DNA of 64,000 bases from Vogesella sp. LIG4. Its GTDB lineage: Bacteria; Pseudomonadota; Gammaproteobacteria; Burkholderiales; Chromobacteriaceae. The notes under the pieces were generated by a model. That model worked only from the letters and a program-made list of their open reading frames with translations. It made no database searches and was not told where the DNA came from. Below are positions 17,653-25,488 of the stretch, in pieces. Every line of letters begins with the position of its first letter. The stretch's first letter is position 1. The position numbers and the translations under genes are program-made. The stretch lies in assembly GCF_900090205.1 (NCBI RefSeq), contig NZ_LT607802.1, positions 2,160,554 through 2,224,553 on the forward strand. The letters run 5' to 3'.

Positions 17653-18360
17653 TCATTCCACCTTGCAGTCCAGCAGGTAGCCTTCGCCGCGCACGGTTTT
17701 CAGCAGCCGCGGCGCCTTGGGGTCGTCACCCAGCTTCTGCCGCAGCCGCGAGACCAGCAGGTCGATGCTGCGGTCGAAGGCTTCGATGGCGCGGCCACGC
17801 GCCGCGTCCAGCAGCTGTTCGCGGCTGAGCACGCGCTGCGGCCGCTCCAGGAACACGCACAGCAGGCGGTATTCCGCATGCGACAGCGGCACCAGCAGCT
17901 GTTCCGGCGTGGTGACCTCGCGCTTGATGTGGTGCAGCGTCCAGCCGGCAAAGTGCACCTCCTGCACCTCCAGCGGCGCGCCGTTGCGGCGGCTGCGGCG
18001 CAGGATGGTGTGGATGCGCGCCACCAGTTCGCGCGGGTCGAACGGCTTTACCACGTAGTCGTCGGCGCCCAGTTCCAGCCCCACCACGCGGTCGGCGGTT
18101 TCGCCGCGCGCGGTGAGCATGACGATGGGGGTGTCGCCTTCGGCGCGCAGCTGGCGGCACAGCGCCAGCCCGTCTTCGCCGGGCAGCATCAGGTCGAGGA
18201 TGATCAGATCGACGCGCTCCTGCGCCAGGCAGGCGCGCATGGCCTGGCCGTCGGCCACGGTGAGGCATTGCATGCCGTAGCCCTGCAGGTAGTCGGCGAG
18301 CAGGCTGCGGATATCGGGATCGTCATCGACGATCAGCAGGCGGGTGGCTTGGGCTGACAT
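17653..18360 (-). CDS. OmpR-family response regulator
   Basis: This 235-residue protein has an N-terminal receiver domain with acidic pocket VDDDP (11-15), phospho-acceptor D56 in LDLMLP and the conserved lysine in VVKPFDP. The C-terminal winged helix contains RSIDLLVSRLRQKLGDD and VRGEGYLL. It is the partner of the kinase that starts immediately after it. The 145 bp before it contain a perfect 10-bp-stem hairpin and a tandem 15-bp repeat. Confidence 0.95.
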   Translation of the reverse strand: MSAQATRLLIVDDDPDIRSLLADYLQGYGMQCLTVADGQAMRACLAQERVDLIILDLMLPGEDGLALCRQLRAEGDTPIVMLTARGETADRVVGLELGADDYVVKPFDPRELVARIHTILRRSRRNGAPLEVQEVHFAGWTLHHIKREVTTPEQLLVPLSHAEYRLLCVFLERPQRVLSREQLLDAARGRAIEAFDRSIDLLVSRLRQKLGDDPKAPRLLKTVRGEGYLLDCKVE

Positions 18361-18385
18361 GGTGGTTCCGTTACAGGCAGCGCAG

Positions 18386-18448
18386 GCGGCGGCCGGGTTA
18401 CGGCCGCCGCCATCAGGCTGCTGACAATATCTACTGCTGACAATATCT
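18386..18448 (-). promoter_or_regulatory. Hairpin and tandem 15-bp repeat before the response regulator gene
   Basis: CTGCTGACAATATCT occurs twice (18418-18432 and 18434-18448), a perfect repeat of 16-bp period. Between it and the regulator ATG is a GC hairpin with a perfect 10-bp stem (18386-18395 with 18401-18410, loop of five) without a T-run. Seen in transcription order this is repeat, hairpin, gene. It may be an operator plus an attenuator separating the spy-like gene from the two-component genes. Confidence 0.5.
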
Positions 18449-18505
18449 GGCGTTGCGCTGCTACTGGCGGGCGGCTTGCTCGGCAGTGCCGCCGCTTGCA
18501 GTGGC

Positions 18506-19027
18506 TCAGGGGCGGGCCTGGCCGCCTTCCGGCATGCCCGGCATCATGCCATCACCGGCGCGCTTCAGCAGGAATTGTCTTACTTGTGCCGCCTGCTGCG
18601 GCTTGAGGCTGTCGAAAAATGCCGCCCACTCCACGCCGCTGAACGGCGCGCCCTGCGGGGCCGGCAGTGCATCGCGCAGGGCGGTGCTCAGCGGCATTTT
18701 CGGGTTGGCGAGATTGGCCTGCAGCGTGGCGTGCGCCTGCTGCAGCGCGCGGCGGCGGGCAACTTCGCGGGCGATGCTGGCGGTTTCCGCCTGCTGCCAC
18801 AGCGCGTCCTGCTGCGCGTTCAGCTGCAGCCGGGGCAGCAGCGGCTCCAGCGACAGGGCATGCCCGGATGCGTGCTCGCCGCCGTCATGGTGCTGGGCAT
18901 GCGGCATGCCGGGTGGCGGGCAATCGGCCATGCCGGAGGCGGCTTGCGGCGCGGCCGCCAGGGTAGTGCCCAGCAGCAGGGCGGCGGCCAGGCCGGCGAG
19001 GCCGCGGGTGAGAGTGGAGCGTTTCAT
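18506..19027 (-). CDS. Spy/CpxP-like periplasmic protein
   Basis: This is a 173-residue protein with a signal peptide (residues 1 to about 30, ending AAAPQAASG), a His-rich segment (HAQHHDGGEH, about 45-55), then a helical domain with an LTxxQ-type motif (LQLNAQQDALWQQ). This is the Spy/CpxP periplasmic chaperone and adaptor class. ATG 19027 has AGGAAG upstream; the in-frame ATG at 19045 lacks one. It is the first gene of a presumed operon with the OmpR-type regulator and kinase, so it may feed back on the kinase as CpxP does on CpxA. The histidines could bind metal. Confidence 0.82.
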   Translation of the reverse strand: MKRSTLTRGLAGLAAALLLGTTLAAAPQAASGMADCPPPGMPHAQHHDGGEHASGHALSLEPLLPRLQLNAQQDALWQQAETASIAREVARRRALQQAHATLQANLANPKMPLSTALRDALPAPQGAPFSGVEWAAFFDSLKPQQAAQVRQFLLKRAGDGMMPGMPEGGQARP

Positions 19028-19272
19028 GGCAGTGCTTCCTTGCATGGGGGCATCCCCGACAGCCTGCAGTGTGGCGGGCGGCCATGTCCGGCCGATAGCG
19101 GTTTTGTATCCGGCTGCTTACAGCGGCAACGCTGTGGCGCAATCTGTCCGCAGGGCGTCGGGATGCGGTATCGTCAAGGCTGCCGGCGCGGGCAAGAATG
19201 GCGGCTAAGTCTCTGCCGCCGAACGGGTGCCGCGATTGCGCCCGCCATGCGGCCAACCCTGGAGCCAACACC

Positions 19273-19500
19273 ATGCTGACACTACGACCTGGCTGTGAAC
19301 TGTGCGATACCGACTTGCCCGGCGACAGCGGCGCCGCCTTCATCTGCAGTTTTGAATGCACTTTCTGCCACGACTGCGCCAGCCGGCTGGGCCATGCCTG
19401 CCCGAACTGCGGTGGCGAACTCGTGCCGCGGCCACGGCGTACAGGCGCGCGCCTAGCGGCCAATCCGGCCAGCACGCAGCGTGTCTACAAGCCGCGGTAG
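19273..19500 (+). CDS. DUF1272 small zinc-ribbon-like protein
   Basis: This 75-residue protein has paired cysteines (CELC, CSFECTFCHDC, CPNC) that would fold as a small double zinc-binding module, matching DUF1272. Function is unknown. The ribosome site GGAG lies nine bases before ATG 19273. An uptake-like TGCGGCCAAC (19248-19257) sits just in front of it. Confidence 0.85.
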   Translation: MLTLRPGCELCDTDLPGDSGAAFICSFECTFCHDCASRLGHACPNCGGELVPRPRRTGARLAANPASTQRVYKPR

Positions 19501-19621
19501 CTGTAACTGCCTATTTGTGAACATACTGTTGCTGTTGCCATCGACATGACTGGCGTATGGTGAACCACAGCCTGGCGGCCATGGTTGGCCGCATTATTTG
19601 CATGCAATCCGGAGCGTAGCC

Positions 19622-20521
19622 ATGAACTGGCAAGACCGACTTATCGCCCTGGCCATCGTGGTGGCCTGGGGTTTCAACTTCGTGGTCATCAAGTGGGGCG
19701 TGGTGGGCGTGCCGCCCTTCCTGCTGGGGGCGCTGCGCTTTAGCGCTGCCGCCGGCATCGGCCTGCTGTTCGTGCGTCGCCCGGCGCTGCCGTGGCGCTG
19801 GCTGCTGATATACGGCCTCACCATGGGCCTGGGGCAGTTCGCCTGCCTGTTCTCGGCGGTGAAGCTGGGCATGCCGGCCGGGCTTGCCTCCATCGTGTTG
19901 CAGAGTTCCGCCTTCTTCACCCTGCTGATCGGCCGGCTGTGGCTGCATGAGCACTTCACCCGCTGGCAGCTGGGCGGGCTGATCGTCGGCGGCAGCGGCC
20001 TGTACCTGATCGGCGGCCTGGGCGCCGCCGGCATACCGCCGGCCGGCTTCCTGCTTACCCTGTGCGCCGCCGGCAGCTGGGCGGTATCCAATGTGGTGGT
20101 GCGCCGCATCGTCCGCGCCGGCTACAAGCCGGAGATGCTGGGGCTGGTGGTGTGGAGCAGCCTGGCGCCGATCCTGCCGTTCTTCGCGCTGTCGGCGCTG
20201 TTCGAATCCAGCGCCATCCACTGGCAGCAGGTGGTCAGCGGCAAGAGCCTGTTCGCCATTGCCTACCTGGCGCTGATCGCCACCCTGTTCGGCTATGGCC
20301 AGTGGAGCAAGCTGCTGTCGCGGCATGCGGCCAACGTGGTGGCGCCGTATTCGCTGCTGGCGCCGCTGGTGGGCGTGCTGTCCGCGGCGCTGGTGCTGGG
20401 CGAGCGGCTGAGCTTCTGGCAGCTGGTCGGCGGCGTGGTGCTGATCGGCGGCCTGGTGGTGAATATGCTCGGCCCGCGCCTGCTGGCCCTGTTGCGCCGC
20501 CCGGCGCTGGGGAGGGCGTGA
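19622..20521 (+). CDS. eamA: O-acetylserine/cysteine exporter EamA
   Basis: This 299-residue DMT transporter has ten membrane helices. Length and motifs such as WGFNFVVIKWG, GMPAGLASIVLQ and SWAVSNVVVRR follow E. coli EamA closely. It exports cysteine-pathway metabolites across the inner membrane. An uptake-like repeat (20326-20335) is embedded in the coding sequence as HAANVV. The stop overlaps the acetyltransferase start (TGATG), so the two are translationally coupled. Confidence 0.88.
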   Translation: MNWQDRLIALAIVVAWGFNFVVIKWGVVGVPPFLLGALRFSAAAGIGLLFVRRPALPWRWLLIYGLTMGLGQFACLFSAVKLGMPAGLASIVLQSSAFFTLLIGRLWLHEHFTRWQLGGLIVGGSGLYLIGGLGAAGIPPAGFLLTLCAAGSWAVSNVVVRRIVRAGYKPEMLGLVVWSSLAPILPFFALSALFESSAIHWQQVVSGKSLFAIAYLALIATLFGYGQWSKLLSRHAANVVAPYSLLAPLVGVLSAALVLGERLSFWQLVGGVVLIGGLVVNMLGPRLLALLRRPALGRA

Positions 20522-20976
20522 TGACGCTGCGCATCCGTGCGGCCACGGCCGCCGACTACCCGGGCTGGTGCGAGCTGTGGGCCGGCTATAACGCCTTCTA
20601 CGGCCGCCATGGTGACACCGCGCTGCCCGAGGCGCAGCTGCTGCTCACCTGGCAGCGCCTGCTGGACGATGCCGAGCCGATGCAGCTGCTGCTGGCGGAG
20701 CGGGATGGCCAGCTGCTGGGGCTGGCGCACTGCATCTACCACCGCAATACGCTGATGCCGCACTACGCCTGCTACCTGCAGGACCTGTTCACCGCGCCGC
20801 AGGCGCGCGGGCAGGGCGTGGCCAGGGCACTGATCGCGGCGGTGGAAGACGCCGCCCGCGCGCAGGGCTGCCCCAGCGTGTACTGGCATACCCACCAGGA
20901 CAACGCCACCGCGCGCCGGCTGTATGACCAGCTGGCGAGTGCTACCGGATTCATTGTTTACCGCGCGATGCTCTAA
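20521..20976 (+). CDS. GNAT-family N-acetyltransferase
   Basis: This 151-residue protein has the GNAT fold; the acetyl-CoA motif A is visible as LQDLFTAPQARGQGVARALI (about residues 81-100), and YWHTHQDNATARRLYDQ forms motif B. The substrate is unknown. Coupling to eamA suggests a small amino compound, which is inference. Confidence 0.9.
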   Translation: MTLRIRAATAADYPGWCELWAGYNAFYGRHGDTALPEAQLLLTWQRLLDDAEPMQLLLAERDGQLLGLAHCIYHRNTLMPHYACYLQDLFTAPQARGQGVARALIAAVEDAARAQGCPSVYWHTHQDNATARRLYDQLASATGFIVYRAML

Positions 20977-21000
20977 CTACCTCATCAGGAGTCTTTCTCC

Positions 21001-21198
21001 ATGAAGCTTTACCGCCTGCTTACCGGCCCGGACGATGCCGCCTTCTGCCTGCGTGTCAGCGAGGCACTGAACCGCGGCTGGCAGCTACACGGCCAGCCCA
21101 CGCTTACCTTCAACGGCGAGCGGGTGATCGCCGGCCAGGCCATCGTCAAGGAAGTGGACGGCGAGTTCCACCCCGACATCAAGCTGGGCGAACTGTAA
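21001..21198 (+). CDS. DUF1737 protein
   Basis: This 65-residue protein matches the DUF1737 pattern: YRLLTGPDDAAFCLRVSEAL followed by GWQLHGQPTLTFNG and a short acidic end. It is probably cytoplasmic, with unknown function. A GGAG site precedes ATG 21001. It lies between the acetyltransferase and a GlxA-type regulator on the same strand. Confidence 0.85.
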   Translation: MKLYRLLTGPDDAAFCLRVSEALNRGWQLHGQPTLTFNGERVIAGQAIVKEVDGEFHPDIKLGEL

Positions 21199-21209
21199 GC
21201 GCACACGGT

Positions 21210-22142
21210 ATGGATATCTGGTTCCTGCTCACCCCGCGCTACATGGCGCTGGACTTCGTCGGCCCGGCCGAGGCGCTGCGCATGGCCATCGAGGAGGGCG
21301 CGCCGTTCCGCTTGCACGTAGCCGGCCCGGCGCGCGAATGCGTCAGCTCGCTGGGGCTGGTGTCGTGCATAGACCCGCTGCCGGAGGCGCTGGCCGAGGG
21401 CAGCCTGGTGCTGCTGTGCGGCACGGTGGACGAGGACGAGGACTACGCCACGCCCGAGGCGCAGCAGCTGGTGGCCTGGCTGCGGCAGCACATCACGCCG
21501 CAGGTACAGCTGGCCACCGTCTGTTCCGGCGCGCTGCTGGCCGGCATGGCCGGGCTGCTGGACGGGCGCAGCTGCACCACCCACCACAGCATCGTCGACA
21601 AGCTGGCGGCACTGGCGCCGGCGGCGCGGGTGCTGGACAACCGCATCTTCGTCGAGGACGGCAACATCGCCACTTCGGCCGGCATCACCACCGGCATGGA
21701 CCTGGCGCTGGCGCTGATCGAGCGCCATGCCGGCGCCGACATCGCCGCCCGCGTGGCGCGCCGCCTGGTGCTGTACATGCGCCGCAGCGGTGACGATCCG
21801 CAACTGTCGCCGTGGCTGGCCTACCGCAACCACCTGCACCCGGCGGTGCACCGCGCGCAGGACCTGATCGCCCGCGAGCCGGCACAGCGCTGGCCGGTGG
21901 AGGACCTGGCCGGGCGCGTGCACCTGAGCCCGCGCCACCTCACCCGGCTGTTCCGCGAGCAGGCCGGGGTGGGCATCGTGGAATACCAGCAGCGGCTGCG
22001 CATCTCGCTGGTGCGCCAGCTGCTGCAGCAGGGCGTCAGCGTGGAGCGTGCGGCGGAGGGCGCCGGCTTCGGCTCGGCGCGCGACATGCGCCGGGTGTGG
22101 AGCAAGTATCTGCCGGGCAGCCCGGGGCGGCCGGGGTTGTAA
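21210..22142 (+). CDS. GlxA-type AraC-family transcriptional regulator
   Basis: This 310-residue protein has an N-terminal DJ-1/PfpI-like domain (residues 1 to about 170; ATVCSGALLAGMAGLLDG carries the nucleophile-elbow cysteine) and a C-terminal AraC double HTH (about 215-305; HLSPRHLTRLFREQAG). Such regulators often respond to amines or carnitine-type compounds. The target is unknown. It is the fourth gene of a same-strand run beginning at eamA. Confidence 0.9.
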   Translation: MDIWFLLTPRYMALDFVGPAEALRMAIEEGAPFRLHVAGPARECVSSLGLVSCIDPLPEALAEGSLVLLCGTVDEDEDYATPEAQQLVAWLRQHITPQVQLATVCSGALLAGMAGLLDGRSCTTHHSIVDKLAALAPAARVLDNRIFVEDGNIATSAGITTGMDLALALIERHAGADIAARVARRLVLYMRRSGDDPQLSPWLAYRNHLHPAVHRAQDLIAREPAQRWPVEDLAGRVHLSPRHLTRLFREQAGVGIVEYQQRLRISLVRQLLQQGVSVERAAEGAGFGSARDMRRVWSKYLPGSPGRPGL

Positions 22143-22204
22143 GCGCCTGCCCACGATCTGCTGCGCGTCGGCGATACTGCGTTAATAACAGCTCCGGAAT
22201 GCTC

Positions 22205-22221
22205 GTTGACTTAAAGTCAAC
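22205..22221. repeat. Perfect 17-bp palindrome
   Basis: GTTGACTTAAAGTCAAC is symmetric around its central A. It lies 63 bp after the GlxA-type regulator and 169 bp before rlmF, and could be an operator or part of an rlmF promoter (TTGACT resembles a -35 element). Confidence 0.5.
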
Positions 22222-22294
22222 TCCGCTTCTTCAACTGTTTTCGCCCTGGCTCGCGAGATCGTGAACAGGCGCAGTACCTTATGCAGGCCAAGCC

Positions 22295-22332
22295 CTTGCG
22301 GCCAACCCTGGCGGCATAAGGTTGGCCGCAAG
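22295..22332. repeat. Inverted pair of the uptake-like repeat
   Basis: CTTGCGGCCAACC (22295-22307) pairs perfectly with GGTTGGCCGCAAG (22320-22332) across a 12-nt loop. There is no T-run, so a terminator role for the GlxA-type gene is possible but not clear. Confidence 0.85.
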
Positions 22333-22389
22333 CCTGCAGGCTGCGCGATAAATCCGTACAATCCGCCGATTGCTCTTGCGGTATCTGCC

Positions 22390-23337
22390 ATGACAACTTC
22401 TGCTTCCAAGCCCGGCCTGCATTTTCGCAGCGTCCATCGCGACCCCTACGACTTCGCCAAGCTGATCGCGGTCAACCCCGAACTGGCCGACTACGTGCGC
22501 CACAACGAGCACGGCATCGAGACCGTGGACTTCCACAACCCGGCGGCGGTGAAGGCGCTGAACCGCGCGCTGCTGATGCACCATTACGGCGTGCTGTACT
22601 GGGACATTCCGCCGGGCTACCTGTGCCCGCCGGTGCCGGGGCGCGCCGACTACCTGCACCATGCCGCCGACCTGCTGGCCAAGAGCAACAAGGGCACCAT
22701 CCCCAAGCGCGTCACCGTGCTGGACGTGGGTGTGGGCGCCAACTGCATCTACCCCATCGTTGGCCGCAGCGTGTACGGCTGGCGTTTTGTCGGCAGCGAC
22801 ATCGATGCCGACGCACTGCGCATGGCGCGCCTGTTGGTGGATGCCAACCCGCAGCTGAAAAGCGGCCTCAAGCTGCGCCAGCAGACCAACCCGAACGATG
22901 TGTTCGACGGCATCATCAAGCGCGACGACCGTTTCGACCTGACCATCTGCAACCCGCCGTTCCACGGCTCGGCGCAGGAGGCGGAAGCGGCGGCGCGGCG
23001 CAAGGTGGCCAACCTCACCGGCCAGCGCATGGCCAATGTCGAACTGAACTTTGGCGGTCGGCACCATGAACTGTGGTGCGAGGGCGGCGAGGAAGTGTTC
23101 CTGGCTACCATGGCGCGCCAGAGCGCGCGCTACGGCCACCAGGTGGCGTGGTTCAGCTCGCTGGTGTCCAAGGTGGACAATGTGCGCGGCCTGCAGCGCG
23201 AACTGGAAATGTGCGATGCGCGCCGCGTGGTGGTGATCGACATGGCGCAAGGCAACAAGATCAGCCGCGTGGTGGCCTGGACCTTCCTCGACAAGGAAGA
23301 AATGGCTGAATGGCGCGAGACGCGCTGGGAGAGCTGA
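22390..23337 (+). CDS. rlmF: 23S rRNA (adenine(1618)-N6)-methyltransferase
   Basis: This 315-residue SAM-dependent methyltransferase has SAM motif VLDVGVGANCIYP (about residues 112-124) and the catalytic N6-adenine motif NPPFHGS (about 188-194). Length and order match RlmF, which methylates A1618 of 23S rRNA during ribosome assembly. The frame extends upstream to 22261 through the repeat hairpin, but ATG 22390 begins the conserved part. An uptake-like repeat is embedded at 22759. It ends at a shared bidirectional terminator. Confidence 0.93.
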   Translation: MTTSASKPGLHFRSVHRDPYDFAKLIAVNPELADYVRHNEHGIETVDFHNPAAVKALNRALLMHHYGVLYWDIPPGYLCPPVPGRADYLHHAADLLAKSNKGTIPKRVTVLDVGVGANCIYPIVGRSVYGWRFVGSDIDADALRMARLLVDANPQLKSGLKLRQQTNPNDVFDGIIKRDDRFDLTICNPPFHGSAQEAEAAARRKVANLTGQRMANVELNFGGRHHELWCEGGEEVFLATMARQSARYGHQVAWFSSLVSKVDNVRGLQRELEMCDARRVVVIDMAQGNKISRVVAWTFLDKEEMAEWRETRWES

Positions 23338-23448
23338 GCGCGGCAAGGTGTCCCTGACGCGGTAAACGTTGGGCCTCGCTGCGCTCGACGCCAAGCTGCG
23401 TGCCGTATGGCCCGTAGGGCGGAAGCCCCTCAGGGGCGTTCCGCCACG

Positions 23449-23482
23449 ATGCGGCCAACCTTGCCGGGTTGGCCGCATTTTT
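23449..23482. terminator. Terminator built from paired uptake-like repeats
   Basis: ATGCGGCCAACC (23449-23460) pairs perfectly over 12 bp with GGTTGGCCGCAT (23467-23478), followed by a run of T that overlaps the stop codon of the convergent helicase. A related GTAGGGCGGAAGCC...GGCGTTCCGCC hairpin (23414-23446) lies just before it. It serves rlmF. Confidence 0.88.
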
Positions 23483-24726
23483 CATGTTGGCTGCCCGTTC
23501 TGTGCTGCCGCCGCCGCCCGCAGCTTGTCCTTCTTGCTCATGCGCTTGCCCTTGATGCCGCCGTTGTCGTCGCTGGCGGCCAGGCGCGGCGCCGGCTGGT
23601 CGGTGGGTTCGAAGCCGGGCAGCACCTCGCGCGGCAGGCGCAGGCCCAGGCGCTTTTCGATCAGGCGGAAGTGGGCGCGGCTGTCGGCATCGATCAGGCT
23701 CACCGCCACGCCGCTTTGCCCGGCACGCCCGGTGCGGCCGATGCGGTGGGTGTAGTCCTGCGGCGAGCGCGGCAGCGCCACGTTGATCACCGCCGGCAGC
23801 GCCGGCACGTCGATGCCGCGTGCCGCCAGGTCGGTGGCCACCAGCACCTGCAGCGTGCCGTTCTTCAGGTTCTCCAGCACCCGCTCGCGCCGGCCCTGCG
23901 CCAGCTCGCCATGCAGCGCGGCGGCGCGGATGCCTTCGCGTTGCAGCCACTGCGCCAGCTCCGCGGCATCGTGCTTGCTGTTGACGAACAGCATGGCCTG
24001 CGGCCAGGCCTCCTGTTGCAGCAGCTGCAGCAGCAGGGCGTTGCGCCGGCGGGCATCCACCTCGATGGCGCGCTGGGCGATGTCCGGCACCTCGGCGTTG
24101 TCGATCTGCACCCGCTTTGGCTGCTGCAGCAGGCCGGCCGCCAGCTGCTGAACGTTGGCCGCAAAGGTGGCGGAGAACAGCAGCGTCTGCCGCTTGGCCG
24201 GCAGCAGCGCCAGCAGGCGGTTCAGCTCGTCGGCAAAGCCCAGCGCCAGCAGGCGGTCGGCCTCGTCCAGCACCAGCGTATCGATATCGGCCGGCTGCAG
24301 GGCGTTGTGCTCAATCAGATCCAGCAGCCGCCCCGGGGTGGCAATCAGGAAATCCGTGCCGCCACGCAGCGCCAGCAGCTGCGGGTTGATCGACACGCCG
24401 CCATAGGCGGTGACGATCCTGACGCGCGACAGATGCGCGGCCAGCTGTTGCAGCGTGGCGCCCACCTGCTGCGCCAGCTCACGGGTGGGCAGCAAGATCA
24501 GCGTGCAGCGCTTGCCGTGGCCGCCTCTGGTCTGCAGCCATTTCTGCAGCAGCGGCAGGCTGTAGGCGGCGGTCTTGCCGGCGCCGGTGTGGGCGGTGGC
24601 CAGCAGGTCGTGGCCGGCCAGGATCAGCGGAATGGCCGCTTGCTGGATGGCGGTGGCGGCCGGGTAGCCGGCTTCATCCAGCGCGTGCAGCAGCGCCGGG
24701 TCCAGGGCAAAGGAGGAAAAGGGCAT
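23482..24726 (-). CDS. rhlE: DEAD-box ATP-dependent RNA helicase, RhlE-like
   Basis: This 414-residue helicase has the ordered motifs Q (AATAIQQAAIP), I (AHTGAGKT, 45-52), Ia (PTRELAQQ), Ib (TPGRLLD), II (DEAD), III (SAT), IV (LFVNSK), V (ATDLAARGID) and VI (HRIGRTGRAG), then a short basic tail (GIKGKRMSKKDK). It remodels RNA in ribosome assembly or RNA decay. Compact length and tail suit the RhlE group, but assignment within the DEAD family is by eye. Three serial motif regions include alanine where others have glutamine, which is minor. Confidence 0.9.
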   Translation of the reverse strand: MPFSSFALDPALLHALDEAGYPAATAIQQAAIPLILAGHDLLATAHTGAGKTAAYSLPLLQKWLQTRGGHGKRCTLILLPTRELAQQVGATLQQLAAHLSRVRIVTAYGGVSINPQLLALRGGTDFLIATPGRLLDLIEHNALQPADIDTLVLDEADRLLALGFADELNRLLALLPAKRQTLLFSATFAANVQQLAAGLLQQPKRVQIDNAEVPDIAQRAIEVDARRRNALLLQLLQQEAWPQAMLFVNSKHDAAELAQWLQREGIRAAALHGELAQGRRERVLENLKNGTLQVLVATDLAARGIDVPALPAVINVALPRSPQDYTHRIGRTGRAGQSGVAVSLIDADSRAHFRLIEKRLGLRLPREVLPGFEPTDQPAPRLAASDDNGGIKGKRMSKKDKLRAAAAAQNGQPT

Positions 24727-24734
24727 CGGCGAGC

Positions 24735-25310
24735 ATGGCTTGCGCCAGGCGGCAAAAACGGAAAGGCGGCAAGTCTACGGCTTTTCATCGGTGGCAACTA
24801 GCACGGCCGCCGGGCATCCGCAGCATCGTCGCCGCGCTGGGCAAACAGGCCACGGTGACCAACCAGTCCACCAGCGCCGAGGATCTGGCGCAGCCGATTG
24901 CCGATGCCGGCAAGAAGCTGGCCATGCTCAGGGATTACCGCGCCAGGCTGGAGGCGCTGCGCGAACGCGCCGGCAGTGACGTGGATGCCCTCATCAAGGT
25001 GAACCGGGAGCTGGCGCAGGTGCAGAGCGAGCTGGAAAGCAGCGCGGGCGAGCAGGCCTATCTGCTGCAGCGGGTGCAGACCGAGCTGCTCACCGTTTCC
25101 ATCGGCTCGCAGGAACACCAGGCGTTCTGGAAGCCGGTGAGCCAGGCGCTTGCCGAGTTCGGCGACAACCTGTCGCGGGGCATCGCCACCGCGATCACGG
25201 CAACAGCCTTCCTGCTGCCCTGGGGCGTGCTGCTGCTGGCGCTGCTGTGGCTGGGCCGCAAGCTGCGCCTGCGCCCGCGCTGGCCGTGGCGCCGGAACGG
25301 CAACTCCTAG
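24735..25310 (+). pseudogene. 5'-truncated DUF4349 gene remnant
   Basis: The frame encodes the C-terminal half of a DUF4349 protein from about residue 28 (24816): a coiled-coil stretch of the type DAGKKLAMLRDYRARLEALR, the conserved VNRELAQVQSELES region, and a C-terminal membrane helix (LLPWGVLLLALLWLG) with a basic tail. The lipoprotein signal and N-terminal beta part normally expected are missing. The preceding 27 codons are Arg/Lys-rich filler overlapping the helicase promoter region, without a ribosome site. It is best read as a decapitated gene. Confidence 0.75.
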
Positions 25311-25339
25311 CCCGGCCAGGGCCGGACTTGCGAGGCAGG

Positions 25340-25371
25340 TTGGCCGCATGCCTGGCTGAGCATGCGGCCAA
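25340..25371. repeat. Inverted pair of the uptake-like repeat
   Basis: TTGGCCGCATGC (25340-25351) pairs over 12 bp with GCATGCGGCCAA (25360-25371), loop of eight. The right copy differs from the consensus at its last base. It lies between the DUF4349 remnant and the hydrolase; no T-run. Confidence 0.8.
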
Positions 25372-25488
25372 GCTGTCTGTGCTCGCCGTGGCGGATGCAT
25401 TGACGCTGCCCGCCTGCCCATGGATGATTCAATCGCTTGTTTGAATGGCTGCAACAGACGGCCAGCAACCACTACGAAGCGAGGAAAC

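Noticed and set aside
22230..22268. A dispersed repeat around GATCGTGAACAG (also near 30990 and 43712)
   Set aside because: The three places share only about 12 bases with differences and no common structure; likely chance.
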